The notes below the pieces were generated by a model, which worked only from the letters and a program-made list of their open reading frames with translations, was not told the DNA's origin and ran no database searches. DNA of 6,094 nt from Bacillota bacterium (lineage in GTDB: Bacteria; Bacillota; Clostridia; Christensenellales; Borkfalkiaceae), in assembly GCA_023403375.1 (NCBI GenBank), contig JAEYEN010000085.1:1-6094 (forward strand), in the 5' to 3' direction. Below, piece by piece: positions 1-5,785 of this stretch; the first letter of the stretch is position 1; each line of letters starts with the position of its first letter. The position numbers and the translations under genes were made by a program.

Positions 1-688
1 AATCTCACAAGGGTCAATATTTCTTCATCGTTAACGCATTTTGGTAAAGACGTTTTTTTGAACTGTAAACAAATAACAACGCTTTCGGTTTCAGAAAAGA
101 CCAACTCGGTTTGTTTTTCGCAAAATCAAAGGATTACTGACTTTGTTGTTCCCGAAACGATTACAACAATAGAAAATGAATTCTTTTTTGGATGGAAAGA
201 ACTTAAAAATTTAACTATTCATAAATCTGCGACTTTCTCGGGTAGACTTTTCAAAGACAACGAAAATCTTACAAATCTTACTTGTGGCAGCAAGCAAATA
301 TTATATTTGTTCGATTATCAGACGGAAAGTGAAAATAAGTCACAAAAAAATGTATTTGGTAGCGCGTTCTACATATTATTATCAGATTCCTAACTCATTG
401 CAAGAAATTCATTTATTAGGCGAAGTCGGAGATTATTGTTGCTATGGTATGAAATCAGTTCTTGCCGTATATTTATCTTCCGACATTTCGTCAATCGGAA
501 GGTACGCTTTTGCCGGCTGTACAAGACTTAAAAACGTTTTTCTAACGACAAACGGAGATTGGAAATATGAAAGAACGGGGTATTATCCAGACCAAGGTAC
601 TGTAAGCAAATCTGTAATGAATGATTCCGGCGCACTCTCCGAAAAGTTAAAAAAGTATAGCAGCGATTATTACTGGCGAAAGGTATAA
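1..688 (+). pseudogene. BspA-like leucine-rich-repeat (LRR_5) surface protein, 3' part, frameshifted
   Basis: The reading frame is open from base 1, so the 5' part of the gene lies outside the window. Frame 1 (1-393) carries LRR_5-type units such as ITDFVVPETITTIENEFFFG and LKNLTIHKSATF. It then runs into a stop (TAA 391-393) just after FGSAFY. The same protein resumes in frame 2 from about 374 with YYYQIPNSLQEIHLLG and a further repeat, DISSIGRYAFAGCTRLKNV. It ends at TAA 686-688 with the SDYYWRKV-like terminus typical of these proteins. Dropping one base, for example A373, gives a continuous FGSAFYYYYQIPNSL, the usual F-G...Y-x-I/V-P-x-S-L linker of the family. Proteins of this family are normally secreted or surface-exposed adhesins or binding proteins. 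The signal peptide and any anchor would be upstream. The break may be a real mutation or a sequencing error in the TAT-repeat tract. Family call confident; gene status less so. Confidence 0.8.
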
Positions 689-701
689 AAAATTTTAATT
701 G

Positions 702-734
702 ACAGTCCGACGAAGTTTTTGTCGGGCTGTTTTT
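702..734 (+). terminator. Intrinsic terminator of the LRR gene
   Basis: Ten-base arms ACAGTCCGAC (702-711) and GTCGGGCTGT (721-730) pair with a single G-U wobble around a 9-nt loop and run straight into TTTTT(A)TTT. The hairpin lies 14 nt after the LRR stop codon, where a transcript end is expected. Confidence 0.9.
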
Positions 735-840
735 ATTTATAAAAAGTTTTTAAGCGACGTATGCGCATAGATTTTTATAAGATAAAAATTCACAATTTAA
801 AAATATAAAATCGCTTGATGAAAAAATTTTTTACAAGCGA
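735..840. other. AT-rich spacer with three dyads, no gene seen
   Basis: No coding frame is convincing here. Three symmetrical elements are visible. TATGCGCATA (760-769) is a perfect 10-bp palindrome. ATTTTTAT (771-778) and ATAAAAAT (782-789) form a hairpin with a 3-nt loop. AATCGCTTG (809-817) and CAAGCGATT (834-842) are perfect 9-bp arms around an A6T6 core. The last dyad ends inside the -35 element of the next promoter. Read on the minus strand it is followed by TTTTATATTTTT, so it could also terminate leftward transcription, although no minus-strand gene is visible to its right. Confidence 0.5.
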
Positions 841-869
841 TTGAAAACGATTTTTTACAGTGTTATAAT
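841..869 (+). promoter_or_regulatory. Strong sigma-A promoter, extended -10
   Basis: TTGAAA (841-846), a 17-bp spacer and a perfect TATAAT (864-869) preceded by TGT (861-863) form a textbook extended -10 promoter. Transcription would start near 876. A 9-bp inverted repeat (809-842) overlaps the upstream edge of the -35 and could be an operator. The first element downstream is not a recognisable gene but an intrinsic terminator about 75-115 nt further on. Confidence 0.75.
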
Positions 870-875
870 AATAAA

Positions 876-994
876 AAATCACGTAGGAATATTTATGAAT
901 TTTAATATAAGAAGGGCAAAGCGGAATATAAAAAAAAGAAATAAAACAAGAAAAGCGCCCGAGCGGTATAAAACTACCGAGGTGCTTTTATTTT
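876..994 (+). ncRNA. Candidate ~115-nt small RNA or attenuated leader
   Basis: Inferred from the promoter at 841-869 and the terminator ending at about 994, with no convincing gene between them. The predicted transcript is A-rich in its 5' two thirds and ends in the terminator hairpin. It contains a start-like signal, AGGA (885-888) six bases before ATG 895. That opens a 64-codon ORF running through the terminator to a stop at 1087-1089; 12 of its first 26 residues are Lys or Arg, and it looks like translated A-rich RNA rather than a known protein. I recognise no RNA family. Alternatives are a leader that controls read-through into the dehydrogenase operon, or a small basic peptide. Confidence 0.35.
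951..994 (+). terminator. Intrinsic terminator, possibly an attenuator
   Basis: Outer arms AAAAGCGCC (951-959) and GGTGCTTTT (981-989) pair with one G-U. Inner arms CGGTA (964-968) and TACCG (975-979) pair perfectly around a 6-nt loop, with CGAG bulged opposite a single A. The 3' arm ends in TTTT, then ATTTTAT. The A-run at the 5' arm makes it symmetrical, so it may also work on the other strand. It lies upstream of the promoter at 1051-1080, so it separates the two promoters. Confidence 0.75.
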
Positions 995-1050
995 ATATGA
1001 CGCTGAAAGTCTTTAAAATTATAAATAAAGTCTTAAAAGAAGTTTTCGGC

Positions 1051-1080
1051 TTGACAGAGATAAATATAACAAGTTATAAT
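1051..1080 (+). promoter_or_regulatory. Near-consensus sigma-A promoter for the dehydrogenase operon
   Basis: Perfect TTGACA (1051-1056) and TATAAT (1075-1080) hexamers are separated by 18 bp. The predicted start near 1087 leaves a leader of roughly 130 nt before the chosen dehydrogenase start at 1220. It is the only clear promoter before the four-gene run, so it probably drives all of it. Confidence 0.8.
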
Positions 1081-1093
1081 AAAAGATAATATG

Positions 1094-1228
1094 CGGGCGT
1101 ATTTACGGAGAACGTGTATTCTTATTAAGAACGAGAATACTGCGGAGACAGGGTATGCTTATGAGAAATACGGGCATATTTATGCAGAAAAGATATGTAT
1201 ATCAAAGACAGGTGCGCTTATGAAAAAG
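1094..1228 (+). repeat. Diverged tandem duplication in the operon leader, 77-nt period
   Basis: The 19-mer at 1094-1112 (CGGGCGTATTTACGGAGAA) matches 1171-1189 at 16 of 19 positions, 77 bases later. Further into each copy, AGACAGGGTATGCTTATGAG (1146-1165) resembles AGACAGGTGCGCTTATGA (1206-1223). The second copy therefore appears to have lost about 17 nt. The second copy supplies the Shine-Dalgarno site and ATG of the dehydrogenase; the first copy holds an equivalent ATG at 1161. The leader also contains a 7-bp hairpin, GTATTCT/AGAATAC (1116-1140). Confidence 0.55.
1161..1223 (+). CDS. Short upstream ORF (20 aa) overlapping the dehydrogenase start
   Basis: ATG 1161 follows purine-rich GGAG (1144-1147) and AGGG (1150-1153), the latter at a good 7-nt distance. 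The frame encodes MRNTGIFMQKRYVYQRQVRL and stops at TGA 1221-1223, which overlaps the dehydrogenase ATG (1220-1222) as ATGA. That arrangement is typical of translational coupling. Its start region is a diverged copy of the dehydrogenase start region, so it may be a by-product of the leader duplication. The peptide has no recognisable family. Translation is plausible but unproven. Confidence 0.3.
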   Translation: MRNTGIFMQKRYVYQRQVRL

Positions 1229-2047
1229 AAATGGATTTGCGATAAAACGGTTATTTTAAGCGGTGCGGCGGGCGGCATGGGCGTTGGAATTGCAAAACTG
1301 CTTATAGAGAAATACAATTGTAAAATTATAGGACTTGACGTCAGCGACAAAAATCTCGAAGAAATCAAAAAAACGCTCGGTGACAAAAAGGATAACTTCA
1401 CGCTTATTACGTCAGACGTTTCTAAAAGAGAGAGTTGGAAAAATCTTAGGGAAAAGTTAGAAGAAGAGAACGTGCAGGCGGACGTTGTTATCAATAACGC
1501 AGGTATTTTGCCGCCTTTCGACAGGTTTGAGCACTACGGCGAAGAAACGGCTGAAAAATGCATTGGCGTTGACTTGTATTCGGTTATATATTCTTTTTCG
1601 GAGTTATACGAGCATATAATTAAGTCAAAAACGCCCGCGTTTATTACCACTTCGTCTTCCGTGGCGCTGTGCCCCATTGCGGGAACGACGCTTTACAGTG
1701 CGTCTAAGGCGGCGAGCAAAAGTTTTACGGAATGTTTTATGTTGGAACACCCCGAAATTTACGTGGGATGTATATGCCCAGGGTTTACCAAAACGGGTTT
1801 GTTTTCTAATCAGGCGGAAGATATGAACAAAAATAAACTTATATCTTCTTTTATGTCCGAACGCGATAAAATGACCAAAAAGATAGTGCGTGGCATTGTC
1901 AGAAAGAAAAGACTTATGGTTTACGGAGCGGACGCGCATTTTATGAGCGTTATATACAAACTTTTCCCAAAAAGCGGACCGAGATTTATATCCTGGATAC
2001 TTAAAAAATCGGGGCAGAAAGTCTTTAAGAATATTTTTGACAAATAA
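1220..2047 (+). CDS. Short-chain dehydrogenase/reductase (SDR), NAD(P)-dependent
   Basis: A 275-residue classical SDR, a usual length. The Rossmann nucleotide-binding site is SGAAGGMG (residues 14-21), with Asp40 at the end of the second beta strand, which usually favours NAD(H). NNAG is at 92-95, the catalytic serine is in SSS at 145-147, and the active-site YSASK gives Tyr159 and Lys163. The PGF motif (187-189) follows. The C-terminus is basic and partly hydrophobic (KLFPKSGPRFISWILKKSG) and could lie against the membrane. ATG 1220 is chosen because AGGTG (1210-1214) sits 5 nt upstream and the SDR fold begins at once. The in-frame ATG 1091 would add 43 unrelated residues and lies only about 4 nt from the predicted transcript start. 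It is the first gene of the envelope-themed run, with the membrane protein 83 bp downstream. Substrate unknown: a lipid, sugar or polyol is possible. Family certain, role not. Confidence 0.9.
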   Translation: MKKKWICDKTVILSGAAGGMGVGIAKLLIEKYNCKIIGLDVSDKNLEEIKKTLGDKKDNFTLITSDVSKRESWKNLREKLEEENVQADVVINNAGILPPFDRFEHYGEETAEKCIGVDLYSVIYSFSELYEHIIKSKTPAFITTSSSVALCPIAGTTLYSASKAASKSFTECFMLEHPEIYVGCICPGFTKTGLFSNQAEDMNKNKLISSFMSERDKMTKKIVRGIVRKKRLMVYGADAHFMSVIYKLFPKSGPRFISWILKKSGQKVFKNIFDK

Positions 2048-2130
2048 TATATTTTGACGAACGGAAAAACTTTCGGCAGGGACGAGAAACAGTTGCGGAA
2101 AGGGGACCGAAAATTTAACGGAATTTCATA

Positions 2131-3387
2131 ATGGAAAAGAGTAAAAAGAAAAAAATAATACTATGCGTGTTTTACCTGTTGCTTACCGTTGCGATACTTG
2201 CGGTGGTGTTGTCTTTTAACGACTTTAACGCAACGATGAGAGCGGTGGGCAATGCGGATATAAAATACGTTTTAATTGCGATAGCGCTTTTGCTGTTATA
2301 CCTTGTGCTGTATCCCATACCGCTTTGCGCCCTGTTTAAGGTCAAAAAGGTAGACGTCAAATTAAAAGACGTTTATATCGTGGGAATGACCGAGCATTTT
2401 TTTAACGGCGTTACTCCTTTTTCTACGGGCGGTCAGCCGTTGCAGGCGTATATGCTTTCCAGAAAAAAAGTTAAAGTAGCGGATTCTACCGGTCTTCTTA
2501 TAATGAATTTCGTTATATTTATGCTGGTTACGAATATTTATGCGCTTTGTTCGCTGTTTTATTTCGGCACGTTTACCGATAATTCGGCGGCGATGACGAC
2601 TTTGGCTATTATAGGTTTTTCCATTAACTTTTTAGTGTTCTTGTTTATGGTTAGTCTCGGAACCAGCAGAAACATTAAAAAACTTATCGTTAAACTTACA
2701 AAACTTGTTGCAAAACTTAAATTTTTGAAGAAATTTTTAGAACCGAAACTCGGCGAATTCGAGCAGTATGCCGAAAACACTCAAAAGGCGTTCAAAGAAC
2801 TATGGCGGCACAAAGGCACCTTCTTTTTTTGCTTTTTTATGAAAGCGATAACTATGTTTATTTACTACGCCATAACCTTTTACGTTATAAAGGCAATGGG
2901 CGGCGACGTCAGTTATAAATACCTGTTTATGGTCGTCTGCTCGTCCGCTTTTGCGATTACTATGGTTGTTTTCGTGCCTACCCCCGGTAGCAGCGGCGGT
3001 ATAGAATGGGCGTTTGCAAATATCATTCTTGCTTTGGGACTGAGTATCGAAAGCACGGGCGCAATGCTTATCTGGCGACTTATAACCTTTTATCTCGCGC
3101 TGGCTATCAGTTTTGTATTCTATATCGTGGCAGAAATAAAGTTTCGGCGCGACGACAAGAAGGCCTTTATCGAAATGAAAAATTCGGGTCTTGCGGCGGA
3201 CGGCGATTGTTATATTAAAGGCGACGACGGCGACTTTACGGAAAACGGCGACAAAACGGACGTAACGCCAAAAACCGATACGAGTGATATGGCGGGTTCA
3301 ACCGATAAGTTGCCCGACGGCGCTGAAAATACGGATAGTTTTGCCAAAGCGCGCGAAGCGGGCGAAAAGTCAGATGGTTCTGTATAA
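2131..3387 (+). CDS. Flippase-like integral membrane protein (LPG_synthase_TM / UPF0104 family)
   Basis: A 418-residue polytopic protein. Hydrophobic segments are at about 8-30, 44-69, 120-146, 155-176, 230-256, 264-284 and 311-335. Two family signatures are seen: HFFNGVTPFSTGGQP (89-103) and VPTPGSSGGIE (282-292). They match the membrane domain shared by the MprF N-terminal half, YbhN and AglD. That family is linked to movement or handling of lipids and glycolipids, but there is no lysyl-transferase domain here, so it is not an MprF. Residues from about 340 form a hydrophilic Asp/Gly/Lys/Thr-rich cytoplasmic-type tail, low in complexity and not part of the family core. The start has a weak CGGA (2118-2121) before ATG 2131. 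The tail continues in another frame after the stop (3390-3497). Placement between an SDR and a glycosyltransferase suggests envelope glycolipid work. Confidence 0.88.
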   Translation: MEKSKKKKIILCVFYLLLTVAILAVVLSFNDFNATMRAVGNADIKYVLIAIALLLLYLVLYPIPLCALFKVKKVDVKLKDVYIVGMTEHFFNGVTPFSTGGQPLQAYMLSRKKVKVADSTGLLIMNFVIFMLVTNIYALCSLFYFGTFTDNSAAMTTLAIIGFSINFLVFLFMVSLGTSRNIKKLIVKLTKLVAKLKFLKKFLEPKLGEFEQYAENTQKAFKELWRHKGTFFFCFFMKAITMFIYYAITFYVIKAMGGDVSYKYLFMVVCSSAFAITMVVFVPTPGSSGGIEWAFANIILALGLSIESTGAMLIWRLITFYLALAISFVFYIVAEIKFRRDDKKAFIEMKNSGLAADGDCYIKGDDGDFTENGDKTDVTPKTDTSDMAGSTDKLPDGAENTDSFAKAREAGEKSDGSV

Positions 3388-3389
3388 GC

Positions 3390-3497
3390 GTTCGAAATGG
3401 ACGAAAAACCGATAATTATACCAAGGCGGACGGTGATGGTAAAATAGCAGATGGTTCTGCCAAAATAGACGGTTTGTGCGAAATAACAGGCAGGTAA
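3390..3497 (+). other. Frame-shifted remnant of the membrane protein's acidic tail
   Basis: Just after the stop of the flippase-like gene, frame 3 stays open to TAA 3495-3497 and reads TDNYTKADGDGKIADGSAKI then DGLCEITGR. This has the same Asp/Gly/Lys style as the last 70 residues of the upstream protein. The 12-mer CAGATGGTTCTG occurs at 3371-3382 in the gene frame (coding SDGS) and at 3448-3459 in this frame (coding ADGS). The spacing of 77 is one short of a multiple of three, as expected if one base was lost. There is no start codon or ribosome site, so it is not a separate gene. Confidence 0.45.
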
Positions 3498-3536
3498 ACC
3501 TATACGGCGGCGCAGTGCAAACGAGAGCCGCCTACC
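3493..3536 (+). promoter_or_regulatory. GC-rich hairpin upstream of the glycosyltransferase
   Basis: GGCGGC (3506-3511) pairs perfectly with GCCGCC (3527-3532) over a 15-nt loop, and GGTA (3493-3496) can pair with TACC (3533-3536) outside it. There is no T-tract, so it is not an intrinsic terminator. It stands out in an AT-rich spacer 46 nt before the next start and could affect mRNA stability or processing. Confidence 0.35.
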
Positions 3537-3582
3537 CCGAATTATTCAAGCGAAAGATAAACGTTAAACGGAGAATAAGAAA

Positions 3583-4416
3583 ATGATTCCCATAATTTAT
3601 TGCGGTAACGATAAAATTTTTAAGGGCATATTTTTGTCCGCGCTGAGCGTTGCGAGAAGAAGCAAAGAAGCGCTTAAAGTTTATGTTCTGACGATGAATT
3701 ATACCGACGGAAACCCTTCTTTCACGAGCGTTTGCGATGAAAAAATCAAAGTTTTAGACGACGCGCTGAAACAGTTTAATTCCGATAGTCTGGCGGTAAA
3801 AGTAGACCTTACGGAAGAATTTAAGAGATATTTTGCAGGCGGAAAGAATTGCAAGACTAATTACACGCCATACGCTTTGTTAAGGCTTCTGGCGGATAAA
3901 AAAGAAGTGATAGCGGAAGATAAGGCTATCTATCTCGACGTTGACACAATGGCGTGCGCGGATATAAATATTTTATACGGTATAGACGTAGAAAACTACG
4001 AATACGGCGCGGCGCTTGATTATATGGGGAAATTCTGGGTGGCAAAGGATTATTGTAATTCGGGAGTTTTATTGTTAAATCTTAAAAAGATACGTGAAAC
4101 GGGTCTTTTTGAAAAATGCAGAGAAAAGGTTTACAAAAACAGATATTTTATGCCCGACCAGACGGCGCTTCATCGTTCCGCAACGGCGCGGCTTTACCTT
4201 GACGGCAGGTTCAACGAGCAGCGCGATATAAAGCCCGACACGGTGATTAAACATTTTAACAAGGGAATCAACTGGCTTCCGTTTTTCAAAATTTACAACA
4301 TAAAACAGTGGGAAGTAGATAAAGTACATAGCGTTTTCAATATTCACGATTTTGATGAAGATTACGAGTTTTATTCGAGCACTATGGATAAAAACGGGTT
4401 AGAAAAAGAACTGTAA
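3583..4416 (+). CDS. Glycosyltransferase family 8 (GT8) protein
   Basis: A 277-residue single-domain GT-A enzyme. The N-terminal strand MIPIIYCGNDKIFKGIFLSA matches the start of GT8 enzymes. The metal and nucleotide-sugar binding motif YLDVDTMACADI carries Asp119-Val-Asp121 (DxD). The family hallmark NSGVLLLNL is at 159-167. MPDQTAL (190-196) corresponds to the usual P-D-Q-D-x-L segment, here with Thr in place of the second Asp. The C-terminal metal-binding His region is IKHFNKG (222-228), followed by a Trp-Leu-Pro-Phe stretch. GT8 enzymes are retaining transferases of glucose, galactose or related sugars, and bacterial ones commonly build LPS, capsule or surface glycolipids. No membrane segment is seen, so it is cytoplasmic or peripheral. 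GGAG (3570-3573) precedes ATG 3583. With the flippase-like protein upstream, a role in a surface glycan or glycolipid is likely but inferred; donor and acceptor are unknown. Confidence 0.92.
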   Translation: MIPIIYCGNDKIFKGIFLSALSVARRSKEALKVYVLTMNYTDGNPSFTSVCDEKIKVLDDALKQFNSDSLAVKVDLTEEFKRYFAGGKNCKTNYTPYALLRLLADKKEVIAEDKAIYLDVDTMACADINILYGIDVENYEYGAALDYMGKFWVAKDYCNSGVLLLNLKKIRETGLFEKCREKVYKNRYFMPDQTALHRSATARLYLDGRFNEQRDIKPDTVIKHFNKGINWLPFFKIYNIKQWEVDKVHSVFNIHDFDEDYEFYSSTMDKNGLEKEL

Positions 4417-4445
4417 CGGCGACAAACGTCGGAACAGGTGGCAAA

Positions 4446-4482
4446 TTTCCTTTATCGCTCATAGAATGTACGGTAAAGGAGA
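4446..4482 (+). promoter_or_regulatory. Hairpin sequestering the amidase ribosome binding site
   Basis: TTTCCTTTATCG (4446-4457) pairs with CGGTAAAGGAGA (4471-4482) over 12 bp with two G-U wobbles and a 13-nt loop. The 3' arm contains the whole Shine-Dalgarno AAGGAG (4476-4481), ideally placed 7 nt before ATG 4489. No U-tract follows, so it is not a terminator. When folded, the mRNA would hide the ribosome site, which points to translational control or temperature- or protein-dependent opening. The pairing is read directly from the sequence; the function is inferred. Confidence 0.55.
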
Positions 4483-4488
4483 AAAATT

Positions 4489-5427
4489 ATGACGCTTATT
4501 GCAGTTTTTGCGGGGCACGGCGGAAGCGACGCCGGAGCATCGTTTGGCAACCGTATTGAAAAAGATTTAACGCTTGAAATGGCGCTTGCGCTTTCAACCG
4601 AACTGAAAAACCGCGGATACGAGGTGCTTAACAACCGCGTAACAGACGTGGACAGAAGTATTTACAACGACGCACTGTCCGCAAACAGAGCGGGCGCGGC
4701 GGCTACTATCGAATTGCACTTAAATTCTAATGCAGGCAACCCCGGGGAAGGGACAGAAACTTATTACAGCGTTACGGGGAAAGGGCGTGAACTTGCCGAA
4801 GCGATAAACAAAAATCTTGTGGCGCTGGGCTTTAAAAACCGCGGCGCAAAAACCTATCCCAACATATTCGGCGGAGATTATCTGGGTATTTTACGATATA
4901 CCGATATGCCTGCCGTGCTGGTTGAAGTGTTTTTTATAAACAACGACGAAGACTTTAAAATTTACGACCCCCAAAAGGTTGCGATAGCCATTGCCGACGC
5001 CGTAAACGAACTTTTCCCCGTAACCGACGTTGGTAACGACGTGGTACGCGATATTCAGCGCAGATTAAATTCCGAATACGGGTTTAATCTTGCGGTAGAC
5101 GGAATATACGGTAAAAGAACCAAGCGCGCGATAATTACCGCTTTACAGATAGAACTTAATAAACAATTCGGCGCAGGACTGCGGGTAGACGGGATTTTCG
5201 GCAATAAAACAGCCGCCGCACTCCGAACGGTCAGGCGCGGCGCAAGGGGGAATATAACGTTTTTGATACAGTCCGCCCTTTACGTTTCGGGTTATGACCT
5301 AAATCCTGACGGAATTTACGGGCAGAATACCGAAGCGAGCGTGAGAGAGTTCCAAAAAAACAATAATCTTACGGTAGACGGCATTGCGGGAAGAAATACG
5401 CAGACCGCGCTTTTTTCTAAACTGTAA
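4489..5427 (+). CDS. N-acetylmuramoyl-L-alanine amidase (Amidase_3) with C-terminal peptidoglycan-binding repeats
   Basis: A 312-residue two-part wall hydrolase that would cleave the MurNAc-L-Ala bond. The zinc amidase domain (about 1-176) has His10 in AGHGG, Glu24 in RIEKDL and His77 in ELHLNS as metal ligands, and Glu146 in AVLVEVFFIN as the catalytic acid. All expected residues are present. The C-terminal part (about 184-312) has four DGI-x-G units (204-208, 234-238, 274-278 and 297-301), each followed by x-x-T, as in PG_binding_1 domains; two domains are the simplest reading. There is no signal peptide: the catalytic domain starts at residue 2, as in phage endolysins and some cytosolic clostridial amidases. 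It would then need lysis, a holin or another route to reach the wall. No phage genes are adjacent. AAGGAG gives a strong ribosome site that a hairpin can mask. It is the last gene of the run. Confidence 0.93.
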   Translation: MTLIAVFAGHGGSDAGASFGNRIEKDLTLEMALALSTELKNRGYEVLNNRVTDVDRSIYNDALSANRAGAAATIELHLNSNAGNPGEGTETYYSVTGKGRELAEAINKNLVALGFKNRGAKTYPNIFGGDYLGILRYTDMPAVLVEVFFINNDEDFKIYDPQKVAIAIADAVNELFPVTDVGNDVVRDIQRRLNSEYGFNLAVDGIYGKRTKRAIITALQIELNKQFGAGLRVDGIFGNKTAAALRTVRRGARGNITFLIQSALYVSGYDLNPDGIYGQNTEASVREFQKNNNLTVDGIAGRNTQTALFSKL

Positions 5428-5650
5428 GTTGTTGAAAAAGCGTATTTTTGTTAAAAGCCGCGGCGTTAAAGCGTTTGTTTAACTTTCCACATTTTCGCTA
5501 TATTTGAAAATTCTTTTAAGGATTTTCTTTTAATTATCTAATGCTTCCATAAACTACACAGAAAGTTATAGAAAGCCGCTATGAATGGAAACGTTGCTTA
5601 CATAGAAAGTTAAAGTTGTATTAAAATTATAAAAACATAAAAAACGATAA
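5428..5650. other. Long AT-rich 3' untranslated stretch, no gene seen
   Basis: No ORF or RNA family is recognised between the amidase stop and the terminator at 5651. The segment opens with three loose GTTRAAA-x-GCG units (about 5432-5474). GAAAATTC (5506-5513) and GGATTTTC (5520-5527) then form an AU-rich hairpin followed by TTTTAATT; this could be a weak first terminator but is not convincing. The rest holds short repeats listed separately. Confidence 0.5.
5478..5614. repeat. Short inverted and direct repeats around GAAAGTTA
   Basis: TTTAACTTTC (5478-5487) and GAAAGTTAAA (5605-5614) are perfect 10-bp inverted repeats 117 bp apart. ACACAGAAAGTTA (5556-5568) recurs as ACATAGAAAGTTA (5600-5612) with one mismatch, 44 bp apart. 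TTCCAT (5545-5550) and ATGGAA (5585-5590) form a further inverted pair inside. It could be mRNA structure or a decayed small element; no transposase or target duplication is seen. Confidence 0.35.
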
Positions 5651-5685
5651 AAGTAACCGCCGAGTTTTGTGGCGGTTACTTTTTT
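5649..5685 (+). terminator. Strong intrinsic terminator of the four-gene run
   Basis: AAGTAACCGCC (5651-5661) pairs perfectly with GGCGGTTACTT (5671-5681) over a 9-nt loop and ends in a run of six T (5680-5685). A-residues before the 5' arm extend the pairing to 13 bp. It is the only strong terminator between the amidase and fhs, so it probably ends the operon transcript about 250 nt after the amidase stop. Confidence 0.92.
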
Positions 5686-5785
5686 GCCGTTTATTACGCA
5701 AAAAAATTTTTATTTTTTTATATTTGTTTTTGAAGCGTTTTTTATTATTTTTTGTTTCCGAAGAGTTAACGCCTTTGCTTTAAGA

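Noticed and set aside
284..688. Independent 134-codon gene
   Set aside because: Its first 30 codons overlap the LRR frame, have no start signal and are out of register. The remainder is the C-terminus of the broken LRR gene.
841..1089. 82-codon ORF on the + strand
   Set aside because: Its 5' end overlaps a strong promoter and its body contains a terminator and a second promoter. The protein is Lys/Arg/Asn-rich as expected from A-rich DNA, with no family resemblance. Only the part from ATG 895 has a start signal.
1091..1219. Longer dehydrogenase start at ATG 1091
   Set aside because: It lies about 4 nt from the predicted transcript start with no ribosome site, and adds 43 residues unrelated to SDRs. 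ATG 1220 has AGGTG and begins the fold at once.
1625..1939. Antisense 104-codon ORF inside the dehydrogenase
   Set aside because: It is a shadow of the SDR codon pattern: Arg/His/Phe-rich with no motif, and the + strand gene has all SDR catalytic residues.
4417..4488. Separate promoter for the amidase (TAGAAT at 4462-4467)
   Set aside because: No acceptable -35 lies 16-18 bp upstream (GGCAAA at best), and the bases are part of the hairpin loop.
5506..5535. Terminator right after the amidase
   Set aside because: The stem is almost all A-U with a 2-4 nt loop and a broken T-tract. The hairpin at 5651-5681 is far stronger.
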